Source of the DNA: CAXOVX01 sp964213345
GTDB taxonomy: Bacteria; Pseudomonadota; Alphaproteobacteria; Rickettsiales; Midichloriaceae
Reading direction: 5' to 3'
Length of the DNA: 26,327 nt
Assembly: GCA_964213345.1 (NCBI GenBank)
Contig: CAXOVX010000054.1
Coordinates: forward strand, 1 to 26,327
Shown: positions 7,699 through 16,850 of the stretch, piece by piece
How the letters are laid out: every line of letters begins with the position of its first letter
How positions within the stretch are numbered: the first letter of the stretch is position 1
The notes under the pieces: generated by a model
What the model saw: only the letters and a program-made list of their open reading frames with translations
What the model was told of the DNA's origin: nothing
Databases searched by the model: none
Made by a program: the position numbers and the translations under genes

Positions 7699-9177
7699 CT
7701 AAGCGCTATCGAGAACGATTGCGTCTTTGCTACCATCATAAAATTCTAATGTAACCCGCATGTTGTTTTGTAATTTACTGTAAGAATTTATAACATGAGT
7801 TCCGCTTTTTACTATTGCAAATCCACGTTTTAAAACCTCTGTGTGATTGTAGCTGGTCAATAATTTTTGTAAATTATCAAGAGTTTGTGTTTTATGCTCT
7901 AAGCTATATACCATCAATTGATTTAGTTTTTTCATTACACGAGAAAGATTTTGGGTCTTAGAGGCAAGCTCCGCTGTAATTGGGCGTAAGCTTAGCCCAT
8001 GACGCAATATCTCTAATCTATGTTGTTTATTTTTATGCAAATTGTTTAAAGCAATAAGCAAGTCACACTTCAGAGCGCTGAGATGTTGCTCAACTTTATA
8101 TAGCGTTTTTGCGCTATTACTTAACCTAGCCGCTATATTACTAAGACGCAACTGTTTTTGTTTGCATGAGCTAATGGCGGCGAGAGATAACTGTGTACGT
8201 AATTTCCCCAGTCTATTTTGTAACTCTAACCTCACAGGCACAACCATTTCAGCAGCAGCAGTAGGAGTAGGAGCCCTTAAGTCTGCGGCAAAATCTACCA
8301 ATGTATAATCAGTTTCATGCCCTACTGCACTAATGATTGGTATTCTAGATGCAGCAACAGCACGTACCATTCCTTCATCATTAAAAGGCCACAAATCTTC
8401 TATGCTACCACCACCACGCGCTATAATTAACACATCTGGTGTTGGTAAATGTGCCGGTAAATTGTGAAATCCACGTATAGCTGCTACTACCTGCTCTGCT
8501 GCCTCCATTCCTTGCACTTGCACGTTCCATATTAACACCTGAGTTGGGTATCTGTCGCTAATTCTGTGCAGTATATCTTTGATGACAGCACCATGTAATG
8601 AAGTAATCACGCCTATTACTTTTGGCAGTGTTGGTAGGGATTTTTTCCTTTCTGCATCAAACAAACCTTCCACTGTTAACTGCTGTTTACGCTTTTCTAG
8701 TAGTGCCAAAAGCGCTCCTGTCCCACTAACCTCTAGTCTTTGTACTATTAATTGGTATACTGAGCGTTCTGGATAGACGGTAATATTGCCACTGCAAATA
8801 ACTTCTAACCCATCTTCCAATTTTACTGGTAATTGTACACCTTTCCAACATATTGCATTTAAAACGGCTTTTTCATCTTTCAAGCTAAAATATATATGCC
8901 CTGATGCTGCAATTTTAAGATTTGATATTTCGCCACGTATTTTTATTTTTGTGAAATTTCCAGTAATTATTTGCTTCAGCAGATCTGAAAACCCACTTAC
9001 AGTGTACACTACTTCTTTAATTTTTTTTGGTGGTTCCGTTCTAGCTGATAATTGTAACACTATTCCTGCATCAGTACTTTCTTGCATATCCAATACACCT
9101 TGTGCCTGCGCTTCATAGCCTCCAAGTCCCTGTTTAGTTAGACTATGTGCAGAGACAAAGTCTTTAATATTTACCAT
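7699..9177 (-). CDS. xseA: Exodeoxyribonuclease VII large subunit
   Basis: Catalytic subunit of ExoVII, which with many XseB subunits degrades single-stranded DNA. An OB-fold runs from VYTVSGFSDLLK through IRGEISNLKIAASGHIYFSLKD. The catalytic core has VIGVITSLHGAVIKDI, ARGGGSIEDLWPFNDE and SAVGHETDYTLVDFAADLRA with APTPTAAAE. A long coiled-coil C-terminal part follows and ends in the RGFAIV segment. The ATG at 9177 gives 492 residues with an N-terminal extension of about 50 residues that is not part of the fold. A start at 9087 (MQESTD) would shorten it to a more usual length. xseB is not adjacent. Confidence 0.93.
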   Translation of the reverse strand: MVNIKDFVSAHSLTKQGLGGYEAQAQGVLDMQESTDAGIVLQLSARTEPPKKIKEVVYTVSGFSDLLKQIITGNFTKIKIRGEISNLKIAASGHIYFSLKDEKAVLNAICWKGVQLPVKLEDGLEVICSGNITVYPERSVYQLIVQRLEVSGTGALLALLEKRKQQLTVEGLFDAERKKSLPTLPKVIGVITSLHGAVIKDILHRISDRYPTQVLIWNVQVQGMEAAEQVVAAIRGFHNLPAHLPTPDVLIIARGGGSIEDLWPFNDEGMVRAVAASRIPIISAVGHETDYTLVDFAADLRAPTPTAAAEMVVPVRLELQNRLGKLRTQLSLAAISSCKQKQLRLSNIAARLSNSAKTLYKVEQHLSALKCDLLIALNNLHKNKQHRLEILRHGLSLRPITAELASKTQNLSRVMKKLNQLMVYSLEHKTQTLDNLQKLLTSYNHTEVLKRGFAIVKSGTHVINSYSKLQNNMRVTLEFYDGSKDAIVLDSA

Positions 9178-9309
9178 AACATACAAGCCACATACATACT
9201 CTCTTCATAGGCGGCCTATGGTACATTATTTTCGAAAAAAGGAAAACAGTTATCATTGCTCAAAATACAGCGACAATACCCGCTTTATATCGACATGCTA
9301 CTACAAGCG

Positions 9310-9338
9310 AAATGAGGCAATTTTAGATTACCTCATTT
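9310..9338. terminator. Hairpin after the 9385-10107 gene
   Basis: AAATGAGG (9310-9317) and CCTCATTT (9331-9338) form an 8-base-pair stem with a 13-base loop, followed on the plus strand by a T-run. It lies about 45 bases beyond the stop of the minus-strand gene at 9385 and before the xseA start, so it probably separates the two. Confidence 0.5.
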
Positions 9339-9384
9339 TTTAAATGCACTTGTAAGTGACCTACAGATAACTAATCCACGTATG

Positions 9385-10107
9385 CTATAATTTGTTAGCA
9401 TTAACATCCTGTTCTATGGTCTTTATTTCAACTAACTCTTGCACCGCCTTCACACCATCTTCTACAACCTTTTGCACCACTGATTGCATACCATGTTGTA
9501 CTACTTGTCGGGAGATTATAATATTACTAACATCTGCTGCTACATCTTGTAATTTACTAGCCTCTTCCAGAACTATCTGAGCATTTTTTGTTGCATCACT
9601 GCTAGTCTGTGAAGCATCCGTAGATGCTAATTTAATACAAAACATTCTTGTTATTTGATAAATTCCAGCAGTAATCAAGGTTGTCGTAGCATCTAGCGGC
9701 ACTCCGATCTCATCTGCAACTGCACTATTTACGTATGGAGACATAATCAATATCCCAGTTTGTACCAACGAACCAACAAGTTTTACAGGTTTTAATCCCT
9801 TAAAGGGCCCACCGTTCATAGTATGGGCATCTGAAAATTTATGCGTAAGAACTACTGCTACTGCCATTACGGCGGCCTCTATGACATATGCTAAAGGTAG
9901 CCCGAAATTATTGTGTTTTTCAGTACTATTTGCGGAATCTAGTATTCTGATATGAGAATGCTCTTCAGCTATCGTTTTGTTGACATCATTCACACTTGTT
10001 TTATTAAACTCACCTATTTCTGAAGTAAATGAATCGTGGATTGCATCAAAAGCTTCCGAGTCATAAGTTACGTTTTCGTGAGCTGTGTTAAAATATGAAA
10101 AATCCAT
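9385..10107 (-). CDS. Unknown protein with three predicted membrane helices
   Basis: I do not recognise this 240-residue protein. The first 65 residues are polar and acidic with no signal peptide. Three hydrophobic segments follow at roughly residues 68-88, 110-130 and 140-160. The last 80 residues form an amphipathic, Val/Gln-rich helix likely to be a coiled coil, with a VQKVVEDGVKAVQELV stretch. The ATG at 10107 is preferred to the TTG at 10119. It stands alone on the minus strand, divergent from atpD, with a hairpin behind it. The layout of a soluble head, membrane core and helical tail would suit a surface or secreted membrane protein of a host-associated bacterium, but that is inference only. 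Confidence 0.75.
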   Translation of the reverse strand: MDFSYFNTAHENVTYDSEAFDAIHDSFTSEIGEFNKTSVNDVNKTIAEEHSHIRILDSANSTEKHNNFGLPLAYVIEAAVMAVAVVLTHKFSDAHTMNGGPFKGLKPVKLVGSLVQTGILIMSPYVNSAVADEIGVPLDATTTLITAGIYQITRMFCIKLASTDASQTSSDATKNAQIVLEEASKLQDVAADVSNIIISRQVVQHGMQSVVQKVVEDGVKAVQELVEIKTIEQDVNANKL

Positions 10108-10370
10108 AAAAAATACCAATTAAATTATTAAAATTTTATCAATGATGTAAAAATAATGCATATTATCACAATTTATAAGCGTATATATGGTACAAAATTT
10201 TGCAATATCAAATTTACATTTTTTTGCGCATAAATTTCGTGATTGTAGGATCTTTGCAGTACAAACCAGTACCAGTGCTAAAAACCACCATGCACTTTGT
10301 GTGGAAAATGTATTAGAAGTGTGCTACATAGTTTAGGAATGGTAAAGACATCAGATAAAATTGAGAATAT

Positions 10371-11822
10371 ATGCTCCCGAAAAGATCAGAAAACCCCGAC
10401 ATGCAAAGTAAAGGTACCATCACGCAGATCATAGGTGCTGTAGTTGATATAAAGTTTGAGCATGGATTGCCCGCAATATTTAGCGCTCTGAAGTGCCAGT
10501 GTGGTGGCAAAACCTTGGTACTGGAAGTGGCGCAACATATAGGTGATAACGTCGTACGCGCAATTGCTATGGATAGCACAGATGGGCTAAGTCGCAATAC
10601 GGAAGTATTAGATACAGGAGGTCCAATTAAGGTTCCTGTGGGTAGAGGAACGCTAGGACGCATATTGAATGTGATAGGGGAGCCAATTGATGAATTGGGA
10701 CCGGTAAAAGCAGACGCATATCATTCTATATATGCACAAGCTCCGGATTTTGTGGAGCAATCTACCTTGAGTGAAATGCTGATCACTGGAATTAAAGTTG
10801 TAGACTTGCTAGCTCCATATCCCAAAGGGGGAAAAATTGGCTTATTCGGCGGAGCTGGAGTAGGAAAAACAGTTATAATAATGGAATTAATCAATAACAT
10901 AGCTAAAGCTCACGGAGGGCTTTCTGTTTTCGCCGGAGTAGGCGAAAGAACACGTGAAGGTAATGATTTATATCATGAAATGGTGACTTCAAAAGTGATT
11001 GACCTAGATGATTTATCAAAATCAAAAGTAGCTCTCGTATATGGGCAAATGAATGAGCCACCGGGAGCAAGAGCAAGAGTAGCTCTGTCTGCTTTAAGCG
11101 TTGCAGAATATTTTCGTGATGCGGAAAGGCAAAATGTGCTATTGTTCATCGATAATATTTTTCGCTTTACTCAAGCTGGTTCAGAAGTTTCAGCATTACT
11201 GGGACACATACCCTCTGCTGTTGGTTATCAGCCTACTTTAGCAACTGAAATGGGAATGTTGCAAGAGCGCATTACTTCAACGCGCAAAGGCTCTATTACT
11301 TCGGTACAAGCGATTTATGTACCTGCAGATGATCTTACTGATCCTGCCCCCGCTACCTCATTTGCCCATCTAGATGCTACTACTGTGTTAAGTCGTAGTC
11401 TATCCGAGTTAGCCATTTTCCCTGCAGTTGATCCACTTGATAGTACTTCACAGATGTTATCAGCTGAAATAGTAGGTGAAGAGCATTACTATGTTGCTAG
11501 AGAAGTGCAGAGAATTTTGCAAACATACAAATCGCTGCAGGACATCATAGCTATACTTGGTATGGATGAATTATCTGCTGAAGATAAGTTGGTAGTGAGC
11601 AGAGCTCGTAGAATTCAGCGCTTTTTATCGCAGCCATTCCATGCAGCCGAAGTGTTTACAAGCATGCCAGGTAAATTCGTGAGTCTCGAGGACACGATAA
11701 AGGGCTTTAGAGGGCTAATTGAAGGAGCATATGACCATTTACCAGAGGCAGCATTTTATATGGTGGGTACAATAGAAGAGGCTGTTGAAAAAGCAAAAAA
11801 GATGGAATCGTCAGGCAAGTAA
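10371..11822 (+). CDS. atpD: F1F0 ATP synthase subunit beta
   Basis: Catalytic beta subunit of F1, on the cytosolic side of the inner membrane. The N-terminal barrel begins GTITQIIGAVVDIKF. The Walker A motif GGAGVGKT is at residues 160-167. GVGERTREGNDLYHEM, the Walker B strand VLLFIDNIFRFTQAGSEVSALLG, the PS(A/R)VGYQPTLATEMG block, YVPADDLTDPAPA and the DELS(A/E)EDKL segment are all present. It gives 483 residues from 10371; ATG 10401 (MQSKGTIT) gives 473 residues, closer to family length. No strong ribosome binding site decides. atpH, atpA and atpG are not upstream, so this is an atpD-atpC pair detached from the rest of the F1 operon. Confidence 0.97.
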   Translation: MLPKRSENPDMQSKGTITQIIGAVVDIKFEHGLPAIFSALKCQCGGKTLVLEVAQHIGDNVVRAIAMDSTDGLSRNTEVLDTGGPIKVPVGRGTLGRILNVIGEPIDELGPVKADAYHSIYAQAPDFVEQSTLSEMLITGIKVVDLLAPYPKGGKIGLFGGAGVGKTVIIMELINNIAKAHGGLSVFAGVGERTREGNDLYHEMVTSKVIDLDDLSKSKVALVYGQMNEPPGARARVALSALSVAEYFRDAERQNVLLFIDNIFRFTQAGSEVSALLGHIPSAVGYQPTLATEMGMLQERITSTRKGSITSVQAIYVPADDLTDPAPATSFAHLDATTVLSRSLSELAIFPAVDPLDSTSQMLSAEIVGEEHYYVAREVQRILQTYKSLQDIIAILGMDELSAEDKLVVSRARRIQRFLSQPFHAAEVFTSMPGKFVSLEDTIKGFRGLIEGAYDHLPEAAFYMVGTIEEAVEKAKKMESSGK

Positions 11823-11873
11823 AATATAGGATTTTATATAAAAAATAAGTACAGTGTATGGGGGTAACAAAAG

Positions 11874-12149
11874 ATGTTCGTACAAATTGTAACGCCTGAT
11901 CGAGTTGCATTGGAAATTGAGGCTCGTATGGCTTTATTGCCAGGAGAACTAGGGGATTTTGCAGTACTTGATAAGCATGAGCCTATGATGGTGTTGATAA
12001 AAGAAGGTGCTGTGGAAATTAAGGATTATGAGGATCTGTGCCATAATTACGTAGTTGGTAGTGGCATGGTGTACATAGAGCAAACTAAATGCGTCGTGCT
12101 TACAGCGCATGTTGCCTCTAGTAAAAATGGCAATACGCCTGAGAATTAG
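11874..12149 (+). CDS. atpC: F1F0 ATP synthase subunit epsilon, short form
   Basis: Central-stalk subunit joining gamma to the c-ring. It starts FVQIVTPDRV and contains LPGELGDFAVLDKHEPMM, the epsilon beta-sandwich signature (family: PGxxGxxGVLPxHxP). At 91 residues it contains only the N-terminal beta domain; the C-terminal two-helix domain, which in many bacteria inhibits ATP hydrolysis, is missing. The frame ends cleanly in TAG and the next bases do not encode the helices in another frame that I can see. It lies 51 bases after atpD on the same strand. Confidence 0.9.
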   Translation: MFVQIVTPDRVALEIEARMALLPGELGDFAVLDKHEPMMVLIKEGAVEIKDYEDLCHNYVVGSGMVYIEQTKCVVLTAHVASSKNGNTPEN

Positions 12150-12258
12150 GGTAGTACATGCCAAATCTTTACCTTTTTCATGATCTTTTGTTGTGCAGAT
12201 TTCTGTCTTGTTATATCCTAACGTGTGTTCCCTGATGATTTTATGAATTGAGGCAAAT

Positions 12259-12576
12259 ATGTTGAGTTTCAATAATAGGTATTTGAACATCGCTTCAATA
12301 TTAATACTGTGCTACTTTCTGCTTTATTCTTTCAAAAATCGGGCAGTATTCGATGCCAATTTTCAGGTGAATCAAAATTACGATGCAAGTACAGCAGTGT
12401 TTTCTATAAATATAGATCCTAACAAGAAGTACGAGGATTATAGTACAACAGAAAAAGTAGTGTACCATATCTACAAAAAGGAAATTGATGCAAAAATTTC
12501 AGAAATAAAGAAGACCACCACTGCTACACAACTAGATGTTATTCATAATGCTGAGTCCAGTTTAGGACCAAAGTGA
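12259..12576 (+). CDS. Small single-pass membrane protein, unknown
   Basis: The protein has 105 residues with a short basic N-terminus, one membrane helix at about residues 10-24 (IASILILCYFLLYSF), then a polar domain with KKYEDYSTTEKVVYHIY and a Lys-rich C-terminal helix. The ATG has GAGG seven bases upstream. It sits between atpC and rodA with only 24 bases to rodA, so it is probably co-transcribed with rodA. The topology is that of bitopic division proteins such as FtsL or FtsB, but the heptad coiled coil of those families is not evident, so I do not assign it. Confidence 0.65.
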   Translation: MLSFNNRYLNIASILILCYFLLYSFKNRAVFDANFQVNQNYDASTAVFSINIDPNKKYEDYSTTEKVVYHIYKKEIDAKISEIKKTTTATQLDVIHNAESSLGPK

Positions 12577-12600
12577 TTGTTTTTAGAAACAGAATAGGTC

Positions 12601-13728
12601 ATGTCCCACGAAGTGTTACGTAATTCGTTCTTAATTAACTGGGAAATGGATTTTGTGGGATGGGGGGTAGTCGTTTTAGTTTCTACTATAACCTTATCTG
12701 GTTGTTTGCTTTTATACTCTGCCGCTGGAGGAATTTTTCAAATATGGGCTAATAAGCACATGTATACCTTCCTGATGTTTGGATGCTTTGCATTAAGTTT
12801 TAACTACTTAAATATCAGGCTTATTTATAGGTACTCATATCATATATATTTCTTTTGTCTATTACTGCTAATACTGGCAGAATTAGTAGGGTACACTGCA
12901 ATGGGAGCGCAGAGATGGCTAAGGTTTGGCACTATTAACATACAGCCATCGGAAATAATGAAAGTAGCTATGATATTAGTATTAGCGCGATATTTTCATA
13001 ATGCACACTCTAGCTATATACGGACTATTAGGGGGGTACTGTGGCCTACAACTTTAATACTCATCCCATTACTATTAATAGTACACCAACCCAACTTGGG
13101 GATAGCTTTCATCACATTATGTATAGGTGGCATGATGTTTTTTGCTGCAGGAGTGAGAATTTGGAAATTTATAGTGGTTTTTATGTGTATATTGACTGCA
13201 CTACCTATTATGTGGAATAATTTACATGATTATCAAAAAAAGCGAGTTTTGACATTCTTACATCCAGAGGAAGATGTGTTAGGAGCTGGATACAACATAA
13301 TGCAGTCAGAAATTGCAATTGGATCAGGGGGAGTACACGGCAAAGGCTTCTTACAAGGCCCGCAAACTCAGCTTAGCTTTTTACCCGAAAAACACACAGA
13401 CTTTATTTTTACTTTACTTGCAGAAGAATTTGGGTTTATTGGTGTACTAATTTTGCTTGCTCTTTATTTCCTGCTGATAGGGCTTTGTTGCGTAATAGCA
13501 CTGAATTCAAGCAATTACTACGGAAGAATGATTGCCATAGGTGTTGCTAGCATGTTGTTTATATATGTCATAGTAAATGTTGCTATGGTTGCGGGCATAC
13601 TACCAGTAGTAGGTACTCCACTTCCGTTATTGTCTTACGGGAGGTCAAATCTTAGCACTATGCTTATAAGTTTTGGGCTAGTTTTAAACGTTAATACAAA
13701 TAAAAAACAAATATTAAGAAGTAAGTAA
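12601..13728 (+). CDS. rodA: RodA-type SEDS peptidoglycan glycosyltransferase
   Basis: SEDS-family polymerase that, with a class B PBP, makes glycan strands for the lateral wall. At 375 residues with about ten membrane helices it has family length. MGAQRWLRFGTINIQPSE at 101-118, KHTDFIFTLLAEEFGFIG at 264-281 (with the essential Asp at 267) and GILPVVGTPLPLLSYG at 332-347 are diagnostic; the AEEFG wording and short N-terminus favour RodA over FtsW. Two departures stand out. The family SYGGS motif reads SYGRS (Arg 348), and the QPDLG motif reads QPNLG (Asn 165). The reading frame is intact, so I take it as functional, perhaps diverged. An IS630 relic lies just downstream. Confidence 0.88.
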   Translation: MSHEVLRNSFLINWEMDFVGWGVVVLVSTITLSGCLLLYSAAGGIFQIWANKHMYTFLMFGCFALSFNYLNIRLIYRYSYHIYFFCLLLLILAELVGYTAMGAQRWLRFGTINIQPSEIMKVAMILVLARYFHNAHSSYIRTIRGVLWPTTLILIPLLLIVHQPNLGIAFITLCIGGMMFFAAGVRIWKFIVVFMCILTALPIMWNNLHDYQKKRVLTFLHPEEDVLGAGYNIMQSEIAIGSGGVHGKGFLQGPQTQLSFLPEKHTDFIFTLLAEEFGFIGVLILLALYFLLIGLCCVIALNSSNYYGRMIAIGVASMLFIYVIVNVAMVAGILPVVGTPLPLLSYGRSNLSTMLISFGLVLNVNTNKKQILRSK

Positions 13729-13766
13729 ATCACAGCTCTATAAAGTAGGCATAATCCCAATTTCCA

Positions 13767-14487
13767 TTTTTAAATGAAAATATCATATAAGCATTAAGAT
13801 TTTAATTCATAGCTACTAAGGCAGCTAAGATGGGAAGGCCATATAGCAAGGATCTTAGAAGGATAGCGCTTAAACAAATTGAAGATGGAGAAGGGATGCT
13901 AGGCATTAGCAAAACATTGGTATTTCGCTGGAAAAACCTGAAGAAAGAGAATGGCGATGTAAGTCCTAAAAAGAATGGAAATAAGCCAACTAAAGCGAAT
14001 CATGAACAGTTGATGCAAATTATCTCATAGGAAATCCGAATTTGACACAGGGAGGAATAGGTACGATAGTCGGAATGACTGCGACTAGCATATGTCGCAC
14101 CTTTTAAAGGAGGGGGGTTCCAAAAAAAGAGCACTTTACATTCCATCTCAGGTAGAATATTCGAAGGAGAACTTTATAGCTAGATTATGGCAGCGATGTG
14201 CTACAAGGAACTTGCGATACAAAGTTATTCGTCTGATACTGCGTTAAAGCCTGGTCAGACGGTCATCATGAATAACGCTAGCTTCCATAAATCACAAAAT
14301 ACAAGAAAAATGATAGAAGAGGCAAAATGTCATCTGTTACTTTTATCTCCTTATTCACCAGATTAAAATCCAATCGAAAAATTTTTTGCCAATTTAGAGG
14401 CGTTGGTAGACAAAATATTGAAAAAATACTCTCTCTTCTTTAGCGGATACTGCGGATGCTGCCTTCAAAAATCAACCCATCTAACTA
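13767..14487 (+). mobile_element. IS630-family relic, copy 2
   Basis: Plus-strand relic of the element found intact in length at 16851-17740. An intact N-terminal segment, MGRPYSKDLRRIALKQIEDG (13830-14030, 66 codons), is the helix-turn-helix part. It stops at TAG, and later pieces in other frames match the GQTVIMNNASFHK and YFYLLIHQIxIQSKNF-type regions. About 130 bases covering the first catalytic Asp (the YIDESG segment seen in copy 3) are deleted near 14150. The left end is eroded to TAAATGAAAA near 13771, and the right end is not sharp. It is inactive. Confidence 0.8.
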
Positions 14488-14713
14488 TAGTCATGCTGCT
14501 ACCTTAGTGTTGGCAATAACTACTAGTTACCTAAGATTGAAGCATATAGCATTCATAAATTCTGCGAAGCGATTTTTTGTGATTTTGGTATATACGACGT
14601 GTACCTTATGCGTCATTTTTATTGTAAAAATACCGTTTCAAACGGCGTTTTTAGCTTAGTATAATATTTATTAAGATAAAAATTTTTGCATTTCATATTA
14701 CTTTTTTTCACCG

Positions 14714-15051
14714 CCCCAAGATGCACGGATTTCCTGGCTGCAGCAATGTTGCGTGAGAAGTACAAACGCCTTATCTGCCACCATCCCTTATGATGGGCAT
14801 ACATGCTTGAACTCATTAGCATCAGCCACATTAGCGGGTGCTAACCTTAATTTATCAAACCAGATTGCACATCGACACCAACATGCTTTGCACAGTCATG
14901 CGATGCATCTACAAACTTAAATACCTCGTGCACTATTGCGATCTTAGCTGATTTCTAAAAATTCCAAATATCTTAGATAATTTCCGCTCTCCTATCTTGC
15001 CACGTAAACACCTAAATACACCACAACCAGGAGTTCTTTCGTCAAGTCCAA
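14714..15051 (-). pseudogene. Decayed IS5-type transposase
   Basis: Minus-strand pieces in shifting frames match IS5-group transposases in order. From 15051: GLDERTPGCGVFRC, then RGKIGERKLSKIFGIFRNQL, the DNA-binding helices. From 14935: VHEVFKFVDASH, the first-Asp strand. From about 14870: DKLRLAPANVADANEFKHV, then a TAA, then GMVADKAF, the second-Asp segment. There are stops and at least one frameshift, and the last catalytic Glu region is not recognisable. This accounts for most of the gene-free stretch 14488-15275. The rest (14488-14713 and 15052-15275) shows nothing certain apart from a small CCGT/ACGG hairpin near 14630. Confidence 0.7.
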
Positions 15052-15275
15052 AATTCCCAAAACCATTGCCCCGCACTTGCTATACCTCCCAACTCACTAT
15101 CACTCAGATCTTCCATAAATTGCAATGAAAGACATTTTTAGATTCTACCAATCCATATATATCCCATATCTCTCCTCCTTACTCAATCTTGCAACTGTCC
15201 TATTAAGTACTTCCCATTTTTACTAATTGACTATTGAATCTGTGTTAAGATCAATTTATATAAATCGAATAAATA

Positions 15276-16706
15276 GTGAGCTCAAGCGAAGTTTACACCA
15301 TATTTCTAAAGATTTTACGCTGCAATTTTAAAAGCTTCTTACACAAAGTATTTAATACCTTGCATCCAACACAAACTTTCATAGATAACTGGCACATAGA
15401 CTTGCTAGGAGAATATGTGCAAGCTATTAGGGAGAAAGAGGTCAAAAGGCTGATTATCAATATGCCTCCTAGATCTTTGAAATCTATTTGCGTTAGTGTA
15501 GCATTACCAGCTTGGTTACTAGGACACAATCCAAATTTAAAAATCATAGTGGCAAGTTACAGCCAAGCCTTGAGCAATAAGCACAGTATCGACTGTAAGA
15601 GCATAATATTATCAAAATGGTATCAAGATTGTTTTCCTGATACACGTCTTATGAAAGGAAGTAATACAAAAAGTAAATTTGTCACAACCAAACATGGTTT
15701 TAGATTTTCAACCTCAATCTTGGGTACTCTTACTGGGGAAGGGGCAGATATAATTATTGTAGATGATCCACATACACCATTGCAGGTTTTGAGTAAGCTG
15801 AAAAGAGAAAGAACCATATGCTGGTTTAAGCAAACATTGATGACACGGTTAAATGATAGGAAGAGCGGATGTATTATTGTGGTGATGCAAAGGTTACATA
15901 TCGCTGACTTAAGCAGCGAATTGTTGCAAAATCCAGATCTAGAAAATCAGTGGACATTGGTAAAAATTCCAGCAATTGCCGAGGAATCACGTAAAATCAA
16001 ATTTGCAGGATTTACGTATCATAGGCATGCTGGAGAGTACCTATACCCTACCCTTTGGACTAAAAAAGAGGTAGAAATGATAAAAAAAGAAGTGGGGTCG
16101 TACACTTTTTCGGCCCAATATCAGCAAGCACCCTTATCGCTAAATTTTGGAATTATAAGATATGCTTGGATTTCTAGGTATAAAAATAGCAAAAAATTGG
16201 AGTTAGATGCAATATATCAAAGTTGGGATTGTGCAGTCAAAATGGGGCGATATAACGATTACACTGTGTGTACCACGTGGGGTGTAATAAATGATACCTA
16301 TTATTTGTTGGATGTGTACAGAGATAGAATAGAATATCCGCATTTACGCAGTCTTGTTATAGGATTGGCAGAGCAATTTAAAGCAAAAATTATCCTTATA
16401 GAAGATAAAGCAGCAGGACAGCAACTACTGCAAGAATTGAAAGCATTGCGCATGTCCATAATTCCAATACAACCAAAACATGATAAAATGACGCGCCTGA
16501 TTCTATCTTCTCCTTTATTCGAAGCTCGCAAAATATACCTGCCAGAAGCAGCTACGTGGCTGCCAGAATTTGAACAAGAGTTGATGAATTTCCCTAGTAC
16601 GATACATGATGACCAAATTGACTCTACCACGCAGTTTTTGGAGTGGATACAAGACAATAACTTAATTGGGAAAGAAGAGATAGCTTGCAGGATAAGGATC
16701 GCATAA
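15276..16706 (+). CDS. Phage terminase large subunit (TerL)
   Basis: ATP-driven DNA-packaging motor with a nuclease domain. A segment typical of this TerL group, NWHIDLLGEYVQAI, precedes a deviant Walker A, MPPRSLKS (63-70). ASYSQALSNKHS, LTGEGADIIIVDDPH (Walker B Asp pair at about 163-164) and VVMQRLH follow. The C-terminal RNase H-like nuclease has QSWDCAVK, ILIEDKAAG and HDDQIDS as its acidic residues. The 476-residue frame is full length and uninterrupted. It starts at GTG 15276, immediately after an in-frame stop. No capsid, portal, small terminase or tail gene is near: it stands alone between IS relics. It could be a gene-transfer-agent component, a prophage leftover or a domesticated gene. 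Confidence 0.93.
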   Translation: MSSSEVYTIFLKILRCNFKSFLHKVFNTLHPTQTFIDNWHIDLLGEYVQAIREKEVKRLIINMPPRSLKSICVSVALPAWLLGHNPNLKIIVASYSQALSNKHSIDCKSIILSKWYQDCFPDTRLMKGSNTKSKFVTTKHGFRFSTSILGTLTGEGADIIIVDDPHTPLQVLSKLKRERTICWFKQTLMTRLNDRKSGCIIVVMQRLHIADLSSELLQNPDLENQWTLVKIPAIAEESRKIKFAGFTYHRHAGEYLYPTLWTKKEVEMIKKEVGSYTFSAQYQQAPLSLNFGIIRYAWISRYKNSKKLELDAIYQSWDCAVKMGRYNDYTVCTTWGVINDTYYLLDVYRDRIEYPHLRSLVIGLAEQFKAKIILIEDKAAGQQLLQELKALRMSIIPIQPKHDKMTRLILSSPLFEARKIYLPEAATWLPEFEQELMNFPSTIHDDQIDSTTQFLEWIQDNNLIGKEEIACRIRIA

Positions 16707-16789
16707 ACATAACTAGACACTTCTTTTGAAACTCTACTTCTGGCTACAAACTGCTACGCTACTCCGGTGCTCGAATCCTCATGTATATT

Positions 16790-16848
16790 CTAATACCAAG
16801 TCCAATTTTAAAATGGGCACTAGAAGCACAATGGTGAGGGTGGAGTGG
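16790..16848 (-). repeat. Dispersed repeat R, partial copy R5
   Basis: ATACCAAGTCCAATTTTAAA followed by ATGGGCACTAGAAGCAC and GGTGAGGGTGGAG aligns with the reverse complement of R4 (which reads ATACCACAATTTTTTAATGG, then GCACTTGAATGCACGGTGA and CGGCAAAGGAG). The match stops at the TA that borders the IS630 copy, so the transposon probably inserted into this repeat. The other half is not clearly present beyond 17742. Confidence 0.55.
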
Positions 16849-16850
16849 TA

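Noticed and set aside
14456..14659. A 67-codon plus-strand frame after IS630 copy 2.
   Set aside because: It starts inside the relic, continues into decayed sequence, and has no start signal or family resemblance.
16765..16790. GGTGCTCGAATCC looks like the T-arm of a tRNA.
   Set aside because: No matching acceptor stem, D-arm or anticodon arm could be laid out around it.
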